Made by a program: the position numbers and the translations under genes. Shown here in pieces: positions 8,611-17,239 of a DNA stretch of 64,000 nt. The stretch is taken from assembly GCA_017962745.1 (NCBI GenBank), contig JAGCUR010000016.1:105016-169015 (forward strand), in the 5' to 3' direction. The DNA comes from Bacilli bacterium (GTDB lineage: Bacteria > Bacillota_I > Bacilli_A > ML615J-28 > CAG-698). How positions within the stretch are numbered: position 1 is the first letter of the stretch; each line of letters opens with the position of its first letter. The notes under the pieces are model-generated. The model worked only from the letters and a program-made list of their open reading frames with translations, was not told the origin of the DNA and did not search any database.

Positions 8611-10647
8611 TCAGCTGTTCGTCGGTTCGTCCATTACATATATATTAGTCTTATTTTGAGCAATAATCATATTAATTGGCTTATTAGGCGTTATACCGAA
8701 ACGTTCTAAAGCCTCCTTTATTACTAAATATTTTTGTCCTTTTGGTAAATACCCTTTTACTTGTTTACCCATTATATCATGGCGGACATTCATGATATAT
8801 TTTCTTGGAATGTTTAAATTGTGTGTTTGTTTAATGTAATCTACGATAAAGTTGTCAGAGTTTACGGCCATAGGCCGATTTCTAGTTTTAGGTTTGTAGT
8901 GTTCATGATGAATTATTGGGAAACCGATTTTACCCAGAATGTCATCAATTTCTACTCCGATTGAAACATCGTTCCTTCCTTCTAACTTTTGATAGATATA
9001 AGGTAGGTTATCTTTATCCCATTTGATTTCAGATGTTTCATCTTGATTATTGAATAGTGGAAATTGAAAAGCGATTCTTTTAATTGGGTTTTCTCCTTCT
9101 TTGAAATCTTCTCTTAATTCAATTCCAGCAATTATCTTATGCAGCAATATCTTTTGATTATCTGGATCTAAATTTTTAATTAATGTTCCTGAGCCTTTAA
9201 TGATTCCTAAGATATTTTCAGTATTGATAGAACGTGAGGTAATGTTATTTAGTTTATCTTGTGCTTTTTCTTTTAAATCTTGTATTGTATACATATCATT
9301 ATAGAATGCATCAAGTCTTCTATTTAAGTCTTTGTTCTTATCTACATATCTTGGATCACCTGTTGGGAGATTATCTATTTCTGTTATTAATAGATTCTTC
9401 TTTTTCGTTAAATCCTTGTATTTAGCTTCATAAGTTTCAATTTCAATCTTTAGCTCTTCTACTGATTCTGTAGAATTGAGTTCTTTTACTACAACATCTT
9501 TTAAAGTGTCCGAACATGCAAACTTATCGATTATATCGATAACTACATTTTCAATGGCTTCAGCTGGTATCTTGTGTTTAAATGAGCATTTATCTTGATC
9601 ATGCTTCTTTTGAATTGCATAGTGGCAAGCATAGGAGTGAGATCTATAGTCCTCTCCATCTTTATTTTTATAATGGATAGTATGAACAAGAAGTGATCTG
9701 TAACATGTAGGACACATTATTAAATCAGATAATAAATAAACATGTTTCTTTGATTTTACATATCTTGATTTATTAAGTTGTCTTTTGTTCTTTACTCTTT
9801 CAAATAGTTCTTCTGATATTATGCCTTCGTGTTGGCCTTTTTCTTTTAAGTAGTTTTCTTTATTAACTCGATGATAATCGTTTTTAGTTCCTTTGACTTT
9901 TTCTTTACAGTATCTACCATATGGCATTAATCCTTCATAGACTTCATTATCAAGCATATACTTAATACCACTTTCTGTCCACTTAGTATATGCTTTTAAT
10001 GTTCTATCAAATCTTGGATGATTAATATTAAGATATCTAACTATATCTCTAATACTCATTTTACCTGATGCATACATCTCGAAAATGAATTTAACGATTT
10101 TAGCTTCATCTTCGTTTTGAATTAATATTCCATCTTGAATACTATATCCATATGGTGAAAAGCCACCATTCCATTTACCTTGTCTTGCTTTTTCTCTACG
10201 TCCAAGCATTGTTTGTTCTTGGATGTTTTCTCTTTCAATTTCAGCTACAGCCGATAAAACAGATATTAATAGCTTCCCTGATGGTGTTGAAGAATTGATT
10301 CCTTCATTAACACTAATCAAATGAACATCATAATCTCTAATAAATTCGATACTACTTAAAATATCTACTGCACTTCTACCGAATCTTGATAATTTAAAAA
10401 CTAATACATAATTAACTTTCAAACCATTACCAATATCAGCCATCATCTTTTTGAAGGCAGGTCTACCTTCAATTGATTTACCACTCTTTCCCGCATCTTC
10501 ATACTCTTCTACGATTAGCAAGTCATTCCTTTTTGCATATTCGTATAAAGTTTCTTTTTGCGCGCTGAGTGAGTAACCATCAACTTGCATCTCTGTTGAC
10601 ACTCTTACGTAAATTACACATTTTTCCTTTTCTTTTTCAGTATTCAT
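8611..10647 (-). CDS. Large serine recombinase (site-specific integrase)
   Basis: A 678-residue large serine recombinase. The N-terminal resolvase domain has nucleophile Ser17 in YVRVST, followed by GRPAFKKMM, KLSRFGRSAVDIL and GKLLISVLSAVAEIERE. A recombinase domain follows (SPYGY..., NHPRFDRTLKAYTKWTESGI), then a zinc ribbon (CPTC ... CHYAIQ ... DKC) and a long coiled coil (EELKIEIETYEAKYKDLTKK). This layout is that of TndX/phiC31-type enzymes that integrate and excise phages and mobilisable elements through short attachment sites. An AGGAGG lies just before the ATG. It marks the left end of the 12-kb accessory element. Confidence 0.93.
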   Translation of the reverse strand: MNTEKEKEKCVIYVRVSTEMQVDGYSLSAQKETLYEYAKRNDLLIVEEYEDAGKSGKSIEGRPAFKKMMADIGNGLKVNYVLVFKLSRFGRSAVDILSSIEFIRDYDVHLISVNEGINSSTPSGKLLISVLSAVAEIERENIQEQTMLGRREKARQGKWNGGFSPYGYSIQDGILIQNEDEAKIVKFIFEMYASGKMSIRDIVRYLNINHPRFDRTLKAYTKWTESGIKYMLDNEVYEGLMPYGRYCKEKVKGTKNDYHRVNKENYLKEKGQHEGIISEELFERVKNKRQLNKSRYVKSKKHVYLLSDLIMCPTCYRSLLVHTIHYKNKDGEDYRSHSYACHYAIQKKHDQDKCSFKHKIPAEAIENVVIDIIDKFACSDTLKDVVVKELNSTESVEELKIEIETYEAKYKDLTKKKNLLITEIDNLPTGDPRYVDKNKDLNRRLDAFYNDMYTIQDLKEKAQDKLNNITSRSINTENILGIIKGSGTLIKNLDPDNQKILLHKIIAGIELREDFKEGENPIKRIAFQFPLFNNQDETSEIKWDKDNLPYIYQKLEGRNDVSIGVEIDDILGKIGFPIIHHEHYKPKTRNRPMAVNSDNFIVDYIKQTHNLNIPRKYIMNVRHDIMGKQVKGYLPKGQKYLVIKEALERFGITPNKPINMIIAQNKTNIYVMDEPTNS

Positions 10648-10781
10648 AATGCACCTCCTAAAACGATAACATCATACAGCCCTGGTTAGCCGTATCGTGC
10701 CATCGAAGAAAAATTCTTAAAACATTTTCTCAAGAAGGCTTTTTTAGTCATTATTTGAACTAAAAAACAGAAAAAGAGTAT

Positions 10782-11363
10782 TTAGTAATAACGATTTATG
10801 TACTCATCAACAATCTTAGAATAGTCATCATTAGATATTTTAATATCTAATCCAAATAGTTTTTTAAAATAAACTTTAGTAAATGCATAGGCATCTACTT
10901 CAATTGTTTGCATCATATATCCTTCATAATCTTCAACATCTACATAATATTTAAAATTATCTTGATATATTCTAGCAATATCACCAAGTGGTGAAGTATC
11001 ATCTTTAAATAAAGCTATAAAATAGAGCTGATATAAATGTCTATATTCATGTGTTATACACTTTAAACATTCATATAGATTCTCTCTTAATGCCTCATTA
11101 ATTGCGATGTACTGTTCTTTTACATATATCCTTGAATCTTCTTTGGCTAACTCTTCAAACACAATTGGAACAGGATCTATCCCTAGATAGTTAGCTACTC
11201 CATCTCCAAATGGAATTAGTTTTGCTAGCATTTCTTCTTCATTCCATTTATCTATTCCAAATGATTCAATGAATCTTGCTTTAAGATCATCATCAGACAT
11301 ATTTTTAAAAACTTTTGAATACCTAAGGGCTAATTCTTTTAATTGTTGCAAGTTGTTGTTCAT
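10782..11363 (-). CDS. Putative HExxH metalloprotease-like protein of the element
   Basis: A 193-residue soluble protein. It has HEYRH at residues 105-109, an HExxH zinc motif, and a downstream acidic helix IEVDAYAF (Glu155) that could supply the third ligand. This is the pattern of ImmA/IrrE-like and minigluzincin peptidases, which often sit in mobile elements and cleave repressors. No HTH partner was found immediately next to it. The RBS is AAGGAGG 5-6 nt before the ATG. It lies between the recombinase and the hairpin/short-ORF array and has its own promoter. The family name is uncertain. Confidence 0.55.
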   Translation of the reverse strand: MNNNLQQLKELALRYSKVFKNMSDDDLKARFIESFGIDKWNEEEMLAKLIPFGDGVANYLGIDPVPIVFEELAKEDSRIYVKEQYIAINEALRENLYECLKCITHEYRHLYQLYFIALFKDDTSPLGDIARIYQDNFKYYVDVEDYEGYMMQTIEVDAYAFTKVYFKKLFGLDIKISNDDYSKIVDEYINRYY

Positions 11364-11406
11364 CGTACCTCCTTTTTAAACAACAACACCTCGTGTACAC
11401 GCAGAT

Positions 11407-11435
11407 ATTATACCCGAAATTGAAGGTTTTTTGAA
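11407..11435 (-). promoter_or_regulatory. Promoter of the HEYRH protein gene
   Basis: Minus-strand TTCAAA (11430-11435), 17 nt, TATAAT (11407-11412). It is about 44 nt upstream of the ATG. Confidence 0.6.
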
Positions 11436-11550
11436 CAGCATTTTTGAGTAATTTTTTAATTCTTTGATATTGTATAAAATACCTTTTCTATGCAGCTTTC
11501 TTAGAAAATATTTAACTTGTTTTTCTCAAATTTTCTCCTTTCGATAATAT

Positions 11551-11750
11551 TAAACATGGGGAGGTTATCATATAGTGATAAAGAACAAACTTTTTTATCT
11601 TTTTCCCAATGTTTAGGACATTAAACCATGGAGGGTGGTCGTATTATGGCCATGAACAAAAAAAGTTACTTTTTTATCTCTTTTTCCCTATGTCACTAGC
11701 ATTATTTCATAGTGGACTATCGTATTATGATAGTCTGGAAAAAAATTTAA
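11551..11750 (+). repeat. Three tandem SD-hairpin-start modules encoding very short peptides
   Basis: Module 1 has GGGGAGG (11558-11564), hairpin TTATCA-tatag-TGATAA and a GTG at 11575 opening MIKNKLFYLFPNV. Module 2 has GGAGGG, hairpin TGGTC-gtattat-GGCCA and an ATG at 11646 opening MAMNKKSYFFISFSLCH. Module 3 has GTGGACTATC-gtattat-GATAGTC and an ATG at 11727 opening MIVWKKI. In each, the stem lies between the ribosome site and the start and contains or touches the start codon. Stem bases differ between modules but pairing is kept. Outer pairings also exist (TAAACAT/ATGTTTA in module 1). This suggests selected RNA structure; peptide expression is unproven. Confidence 0.45.
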
Positions 11751-11760
11751 ATTTTTGCAT

Positions 11761-11788
11761 AAAAAAACTTCAGGTTATTATCCTGAAG
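11761..11788 (-). terminator. Terminator of the DUF2971 gene
   Basis: Arms CTTCAGG (11768-11774) and CCTGAAG (11782-11788), then 7 T on the minus strand. Confidence 0.8.
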
Positions 11789-11790
11789 CT

Positions 11791-12885
11791 TTATTGATAA
11801 TCATCATTTTCATAAATATAATCGTTTATATATTTATTAAACCTTCTATACTTAATAGACCAGTTATTTTCTCTAGCTAAATCAATAAGTTCCTTAGCTC
11901 TTTCTGTTTCTTTACCGTTTTCATCGATGATAATTGATGAAACAATATTTACAAACAATTTATTATCACCTTTATACTGAAGAATTCTCCATTCATCTTC
12001 ACTAGAATAAAATGACAATTTAGAAATCATTTGTTCATATACTAATCGTTCTTGTTCGCTATAAAAATCTTTATCGGCAGTTTCTAAAACAATTCTCATC
12101 AAGATCTTAGAAAGAGAAAATTTTTTCAATTGTTTATAATACTTCACCTTGAAGCATCTTAAAAGCAGTCTTTTAATGCTTTCTTTTTCTATGCAAGCTT
12201 TATTAAAATCATATTCTATGCAAAATCCATTTCCTTTTGAATAATCATCCCACATAAAATTATTATTATGCGAACCAGACATAGAAAAAATCTTAGTATC
12301 TTTTCTTATTCTCTCTGTTATTTTTAAAATATCATTAAATGATTTTTCAATTTCTTCTGTATGCTCACTGATAGAATCATTAATTATCTTCACCATACGC
12401 TTTGCCATCTCGTTAGATTCTATACGAGACATTCCAGACATATTGAGTGAATCAACCAAATTATCAAAGCTCACCTTTCCATCATTACTATTAATATTCT
12501 TGATGAAAATTTCAATTATTCTTCTATGTTGAGAAGTCAACTGATTTTGAATATTAGGATTATTTTTATATAATGAAGCAAATGCAACATATGGGTTTTC
12601 TAGAACAAATTTCTTTAAATCCATCATATCACTTTGATAATCAACATTTAACCTAGCATCCCTCTTATCTTTCATATCTTCTGCATCTGCAATCCAAAGA
12701 TATTTTTCTTTTAGAGAGTCTAGAGTTTTATTAAATTGCTCATCTTCAAAATTTCGATATTTATATAGTCTTCCTTTATTAGGCAATGTATTTAATAAAT
12801 CGTTAAACAATTCATTTATATCTTCATTTGATAATTGTTCAAATGGCTTTTTATTCAGTTTTTCAAAATATTCATTACGTTTCAT
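11791..12885 (-). CDS. DUF2971-family protein
   Basis: A 364-residue cytosolic protein. The middle carries the family hallmark: FSMSGSHNNNFMWDDYSKG, then NGFCIEYD. The EDEWRILQYKG block lies near residue 295. These match the DUF2971 pattern (F-S-x...MW-x-Y...G-CIE-F/Y, then EWR). The biochemical role is unknown; members are frequent in defence islands and mobile elements. It stands alone within the element, with its own terminator downstream. Confidence 0.7.
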   Translation of the reverse strand: MKRNEYFEKLNKKPFEQLSNEDINELFNDLLNTLPNKGRLYKYRNFEDEQFNKTLDSLKEKYLWIADAEDMKDKRDARLNVDYQSDMMDLKKFVLENPYVAFASLYKNNPNIQNQLTSQHRRIIEIFIKNINSNDGKVSFDNLVDSLNMSGMSRIESNEMAKRMVKIINDSISEHTEEIEKSFNDILKITERIRKDTKIFSMSGSHNNNFMWDDYSKGNGFCIEYDFNKACIEKESIKRLLLRCFKVKYYKQLKKFSLSKILMRIVLETADKDFYSEQERLVYEQMISKLSFYSSEDEWRILQYKGDNKLFVNIVSSIIIDENGKETERAKELIDLARENNWSIKYRRFNKYINDYIYENDDYQ

Positions 12886-13028
12886 AAGATTCCCTCAAAA
12901 GCATTTATAAGCTTTATTTCATAAATAAAAATACTTGCTATTTTATTGATTATCTATGTTTTTTTAGGCTTTTTTATCAACAAGTTGCGTAAAAGATATA
13001 TCCCGTTTCCAGGAATATCTTCCGGAGT

Positions 13029-13742
13029 TTAGATTGATTCTACTCTCCTTTTCGAAATATTAAAAAACTCTTTTTCTTTTTCAATTCCAATGTATCTTCT
13101 TTTTAGTTTCTTTGCCACATAGCATGTTGTTCCACTTCCACAAAACGGATCTAACACTATATCTCCAGGATTACTACAAGCTTTAATAATTCTTTCAAGC
13201 AAAGCTTCTGGTTTTTGCGTTGGATGATAGCCATACTTTTTTTCACTCATTTGAACTGCTGGAATTGTCCATACATCTTGTAGTTCATCATTATTGATTT
13301 TAAACATGTCATTATAATTAAATGTGTGCTTAAAACCTTTTGATGCCCAAATTAACAGTTCATAAGAAAATTTTAATTTGTTTTTATAGATCAATGGCGG
13401 CGGGTCTGTTTTATGCCAAACTACGATATTAATGATTTTATAACCTATTTCATCAACCATATTTTTAACATCAAAGATATTATGAATAGTTCCACTTATC
13501 CAAATAGAACCATTCTCTTTTAGAACCCTAAATGATTCCTTTAACCAGTTACGAGTGAATTCAAGATGATTATCATATTTTGATTTATCATCCCAGTCAC
13601 CTTTGTTAACAGATACCACTTTCCCGCTGTGGATACTTTTTCCTCCATTAGATAAAAAATAAGGAGGATCAGCAAAAATTAAATCGATTGAATTGGAATT
13701 AAGAGTTTTTAATACTTCTATACAATCTTCATTGTATAGCAA
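13029..13742 (-). CDS. Orphan beta-class DNA N6-adenine methyltransferase (DpnA-like)
   Basis: Catalytic motif DPPYFLSNGGKSIHSGK comes first and SAM-binding DPFCGSGTT near the C-terminus, the beta-class order. It resembles the DpnA protein encoded at 17232-18050 in motif context (ADPPYFLS, VSVNKG-W, HPTQKPEALLERII). It is therefore a second, diverged paralogue without a cognate nuclease. Target bases cannot be read from the sequence. The start is ambiguous: a GTG at 13754 has no room for a ribosome site, while a TTG at 13742 sits 9 nt after AGGTG and gives MLYNEDCIEVL, a typical start for this family. It has its own promoter and operator-like palindrome. Confidence 0.85.
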   Translation of the reverse strand: MLYNEDCIEVLKTLNSNSIDLIFADPPYFLSNGGKSIHSGKVVSVNKGDWDDKSKYDNHLEFTRNWLKESFRVLKENGSIWISGTIHNIFDVKNMVDEIGYKIINIVVWHKTDPPPLIYKNKLKFSYELLIWASKGFKHTFNYNDMFKINNDELQDVWTIPAVQMSEKKYGYHPTQKPEALLERIIKACSNPGDIVLDPFCGSGTTCYVAKKLKRRYIGIEKEKEFFNISKRRVESI

Positions 13743-13773
13743 CTGTTTGAACACCTCACTTTCACAGTATATT

Positions 13774-13800
13774 TGTCATTAAAATGACACAAAGATTATA
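13774..13800 (-). promoter_or_regulatory. Promoter and operator-like palindrome of the orphan methyltransferase
   Basis: Minus-strand -10 TATAAT at 13795-13800. It is followed at the expected transcription start by inverted repeat TGTCATT/AATGACA (13774-13789). The -35 is poor. The position suits a repressor site. Confidence 0.5.
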
Positions 13801-13823
13801 CCATTTTTAGGCTAAAATAAAAA

Positions 13824-13845
13824 GGCTGTTAGACAGCCAATTTTT
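13824..13845 (-). terminator. Terminator of the DpnII defence operon
   Basis: GGCTGT-tta-ACAGCC hairpin at 13824-13838 with T-rich tracts on both sides, downstream of the MazG-like gene. It can work in both directions. Confidence 0.7.
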
Positions 13846-13922
13846 ATTTTTCAAAATACGGTTAATTAAGTTAATTAATACTAAATAAAGTATCTAATAC
13901 GCCATTTTTTTATAAAAATTTA

Positions 13923-14252
13923 TTAATCATCCTTAGTTGTTAGATTTATCATTTTCCCATCGGGATATTTATTTAAGTTCTTTTTTAATTTATTGCTAAT
14001 TATTTCATCAACATCTAAGTGGTAATAATCAGCCATCATATAGCAATAGATAAAGATATCAGCTAGTTCATCTTTGATTCTATCAAGCCTATCTACTCTA
14101 TCTAAGTCTTTACCACTCCATTGAAATATTTCTAACAGCTCATTTGCTTCTAGAGAAATAGAAATAGAAAGATCTTTACCATTATGATACTTTAACCAAT
14201 CTCTATCATCTCTAAATTTTAGTATTTGATTTTTTGTTTCTTGCTTAGACAT
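13923..14252 (-). CDS. MazG-like nucleotide pyrophosphohydrolase
   Basis: A 109-residue all-alpha protein with the MazG/dUTPase-like metal motif: Glu35 and Glu38 in LEANELLEIFQW, and Glu62 and Asp65 in KDELADIFIYCY. Such single-domain enzymes (MazG-like/RS21-C6 dCTPase group) cleave NTPs or dNTPs to monophosphate and PPi. They can cleanse non-canonical nucleotides or drain nucleotides during phage attack. It is the last gene of the five-gene operon, 32 nt after the DUF262 protein and directly before a terminator, which argues for a role in the defence module. Confidence 0.8.
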   Translation of the reverse strand: MSKQETKNQILKFRDDRDWLKYHNGKDLSISISLEANELLEIFQWSGKDLDRVDRLDRIKDELADIFIYCYMMADYYHLDVDEIISNKLKKNLNKYPDGKMINLTTKDD

Positions 14253-14284
14253 AAATTAAATCCTCTAAATAGTTCTAGCATAGT

Positions 14285-16366
14285 TTATTTAATATAAATA
14301 ATAATATCTACAACTTCATATTGCATATTTTCAAATAATACTTTTAATATTTTAATCTTTCTATCGGTATTGTTATTTGTTTCAACATATAAACCATCAG
14401 CAATTAGTTGTGGAGATTTAATGTCATTTTTATCATTTGAAATTAAAAACCTTTCAGAATTAAATAAATCCTTATTTGATAACAAAGAAAGTAATAATTC
14501 TTTATTCTCTTTATACAAGTATTTAATTACGCTTGCATATAAATTTGACCACGAATCCTCAATAATTTTTTCATCTCTTATTATAATTCCTGCAGGATTT
14601 GTTCCCATATAGTCGTATTCTTCATCTTCCAATAAGAAATGAGATTCTGTTGCAATATCTTCTATATTAGCTACTTTTGGATATGGCCATAATTGAATTG
14701 CGAGTTTTGATAATTCTGCAGCTCTATCATCTATACAAGATTCATTTTTCCAATCATCAACTGAGTCAAAATATTTATTTAATGTAAGTCTACTAAAATC
14801 CATATGACTCTTTTTTTCAGAATATAGCTTATTAGACATTTCAGAATTATAAGCAGTCAAAGTTAAATTACCCAATCTATTGCAGTACATCTCGTGGTAC
14901 TTCTCATAATCGCTTCTATCCAAGTATTTAATCCATTCTTTTGATAGTTGTTGAGGCATAACGTGCTCGATAGTAATCTTATTAAAATCTATTATTTCTT
15001 TTGATTGCTTAAAAGTTTCCATTTTTTGCAAAATGTAAGCAATATTTCTCGAATGATACATATCTCTAGTAGTCAGTTCTCTAACAAATTCATCATCCCT
15101 TGGAAAATATGCTTTCGTAGAAATACCTGCTAAAGCACTGGCAATTTTTCTATAGCTGTCTTTATAAAATTCATCGCCATGTCTTTTTATTATATCGTTA
15201 TATAAGGACGCCATTACTTGAGACAATCCACCACCAGCTAAATTACAAACATTTCTCCTGATTAGATATGCCTCTAGAAGTCTTAATATTTTTGCCAAAC
15301 AATCATCGCTTATCTTTTTTCTTCCTTCTTCATCAGGAGTATTGTCAATCAATAGCCCAAAAACAAAAGGATATGTTGTCGCCATATCTAATGAAACAAA
15401 GTCTTCCAATGCTTCTCTCAAAACTTTTTCATCAGCTTGTGGTTTCAATAATCTAGTATATATTTTAGCCATTGAATAAAAATGTTCCATGAATTCGGCT
15501 CTAGAATAATCATTCTTTTTGTAATACTTTTGGAAAGTTGTATATGGAATATTCTTAGTACTTGGTGTAACTATTCCATTTTTGAAAGAAAGATAATCTC
15601 TAACAAATTGCAAAAACTTATTATCAAGTAATTGTTCAATTTTTAGCCAATAATTTTTGTATAGTTCTTCTTGTTCTGATGGCTTACAATTCATTAATAA
15701 ATAATTTCTAATTAAATCAACATCAGTTAGTTCTAGTCCAGTAGAGTTAAGACTTTCAAAAATGACTTGTGGATTATCAGTATCATCTAAATAAACAACA
15801 ACACCTTCAAGTCTCTGTAAAGCATTATAAAAATCTTCAAAAGGAACTGCCATTTTTTCAATTCTTTTTTTGAATACATTATAATTTCTACCAATAGTAG
15901 AATTAATATCCACTTCTTTTCCATCCATTAAATTATTGAAATTGTCATTGTCCAATTGATTTGGCTTCAACTTAAGTCTTAAAGTGTAATCTTTAGCAAA
16001 TTTATTAATCAAATAAGTCTCTTGTATTTCACTTCTTACTTCATCATATTTATCACCAAATTGTTCTAAATAATCATATAGAGCTTTCAAAATAAGCGTG
16101 ATAGATGTTAGTCTTTGTTGACCATCAATAAGTGTAAATTGATTATAATTTGTATCCACAAATCTTGTGAACTTGCAAACAAAGGCACCCATAAAATGTT
16201 TTCTTTCTGGATGATCCTTATCTGTCGCTAAATCAATAATATCATCAAATAATTTTTCACAGTCTTTTATTCTCCAATCGTAATTTCTTTGAAAAACAGG
16301 AATTACAAATTGACATTTTGTTCCAGATATTAACTCATTTAATATTTCTTTTTCTTTTGCTTCCAT
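14285..16366 (-). CDS. DUF262/DUF1524 protein (fused GmrS-GmrD-like type IV restriction enzyme)
   Basis: A 693-residue protein. The N-terminal DUF262 domain has VIPVFQRNYDW (residues 21-31) and LIDGQQRLTSITLIL with Asp81, the NTP-binding DGQQR motif. The C-terminal DUF1524 HNH domain has ITIEHVMPQQL and NRLGNLTLTAYNSEMSN. This is the fusion found in GmrSD-type modification-dependent nucleases and in SspE, which cut modified phage DNA or restrict phage in an NTP-regulated way. No phosphorothioation genes are present, so a type IV-like role is the better guess. It starts 15 nt after the DpnII nuclease stop and belongs to the same operon. Confidence 0.88.
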   Translation of the reverse strand: MEAKEKEILNELISGTKCQFVIPVFQRNYDWRIKDCEKLFDDIIDLATDKDHPERKHFMGAFVCKFTRFVDTNYNQFTLIDGQQRLTSITLILKALYDYLEQFGDKYDEVRSEIQETYLINKFAKDYTLRLKLKPNQLDNDNFNNLMDGKEVDINSTIGRNYNVFKKRIEKMAVPFEDFYNALQRLEGVVVYLDDTDNPQVIFESLNSTGLELTDVDLIRNYLLMNCKPSEQEELYKNYWLKIEQLLDNKFLQFVRDYLSFKNGIVTPSTKNIPYTTFQKYYKKNDYSRAEFMEHFYSMAKIYTRLLKPQADEKVLREALEDFVSLDMATTYPFVFGLLIDNTPDEEGRKKISDDCLAKILRLLEAYLIRRNVCNLAGGGLSQVMASLYNDIIKRHGDEFYKDSYRKIASALAGISTKAYFPRDDEFVRELTTRDMYHSRNIAYILQKMETFKQSKEIIDFNKITIEHVMPQQLSKEWIKYLDRSDYEKYHEMYCNRLGNLTLTAYNSEMSNKLYSEKKSHMDFSRLTLNKYFDSVDDWKNESCIDDRAAELSKLAIQLWPYPKVANIEDIATESHFLLEDEEYDYMGTNPAGIIIRDEKIIEDSWSNLYASVIKYLYKENKELLLSLLSNKDLFNSERFLISNDKNDIKSPQLIADGLYVETNNNTDRKIKILKVLFENMQYEVVDIIIYIK

Positions 16367-16381
16367 AAAAATTATTCCTTT

Positions 16382-17239
16382 TTATTTAAATGATGATAGA
16401 ATTCCATCTTCAAGTTCTTTAATATTATAAACAGTATCTAAGACATCAAAAGTTTCTTCTAAATTATTTCTTGCATCAACCCATCCAAGTCCATCTGTAA
16501 TCCATACGAATTTGAATCCTTCAATGCTTTTAGCTTCTAAAGCAAGAGTCTTATAACTTCTTGCTGTTTCATTTAGTTTAGAACCAGATGAAGCATAGAA
16601 ATTAGTCTCTATTGCATATACCATCTTATCTTTGATTATAACGTAATCAAATCTTTTAACTGTCTTTCCAGAATTAGATAAAGCAGCAAGTGATAAACCT
16701 GTTAGCTTTTCTAATTCTTTTATTTTCATTTCTTTGAAATATGTCTTATCCTTAATAAATCCAGCTTCAACTATATATTTTTCAACGAGGTTTTCCATTA
16801 AATGGCCTCCTCTATTCTTTCTAGCATTAGAATCAAGGCCTACTTCTACTCCAAGAACATAATCAACTAGGTCTTTTAATACTTTATTAGCTAATAAATC
16901 GAATAGACCAGTTTCTCTCATGAAATAACAGTATTGATCAATATCATAATTTTTGTTTTTGAAATTGTATTTGAATACGCCTTTATCGTCTTGACAATAG
17001 ATTTCGCTTTCTCTTTTAGCAAGTAAAATTGGAATTGCTTTTAATACTTCTGGATATTTAGCAACAAGATTCTTGAAATCTGTTTCGATATTTTTTGAAC
17101 CTACTAAAGAATTTAATATGTTTAATTCTACTTTGAATTCATTTAAATTCTTATATGCACTTTCAAAATCAATATAATACTTGTAATCAGCTATACTTTC
17201 CCTAAATGATGATAGCCATGTGTTAAAATCTCTATTCAT
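16382..17239 (-). CDS. dpnB: DpnII-family type II restriction endonuclease (GATC)
   Basis: A 285-residue protein. It matches the DpnII/MboI nuclease family in length and in segments such as ESIADYKYYIDFESAYKNL, GVEVGLDSNARKNRGGHLME and a YAIETNFYASSGSKLNETAR core (the PD-(D/E)XK-type ET-N block). The family cuts unmethylated GATC. Context is decisive: it follows DpnA (8-nt overlap, ATG inside the DpnA end) and DpnM-type methyltransferases. Cutting would be blocked by the methylases upstream in the same transcript. Confidence 0.9.
   Translation of the reverse strand: MNRDFNTWLSSFRESIADYKYYIDFESAYKNLNEFKVELNILNSLVGSKNIETDFKNLVAKYPEVLKAIPILLAKRESEIYCQDDKGVFKYNFKNKNYDIDQYCYFMRETGLFDLLANKVLKDLVDYVLGVEVGLDSNARKNRGGHLMENLVEKYIVEAGFIKDKTYFKEMKIKELEKLTGLSLAALSNSGKTVKRFDYVIIKDKMVYAIETNFYASSGSKLNETARSYKTLALEAKSIEGFKFVWITDGLGWVDARNNLEETFDVLDTVYNIKELEDGILSSFK

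Noticed and set aside
8412..8648. A 78-codon plus-strand ORF over the 55-bp repeats
   Set aside because: Its internal duplication only reflects the DNA repeat, and its end overlaps the recombinase gene.
11551..11750. Type III toxin-antitoxin RNA repeats (ToxIN-like)
   Set aside because: Units are about 70 bp, not about 35, and neither neighbouring protein resembles ToxN/AbiQ.
11609..11797. A 62-codon plus-strand ORF over the hairpin array
   Set aside because: It crosses modules 2 and 3 and the DUF2971 terminator in a frame that ignores the ribosome sites.
14285..16366. SspE of a phosphorothioation-sensing defence system
   Set aside because: No ssp or dnd modification genes are present in the window; the DUF262/DUF1524 fusion alone does not show that function.
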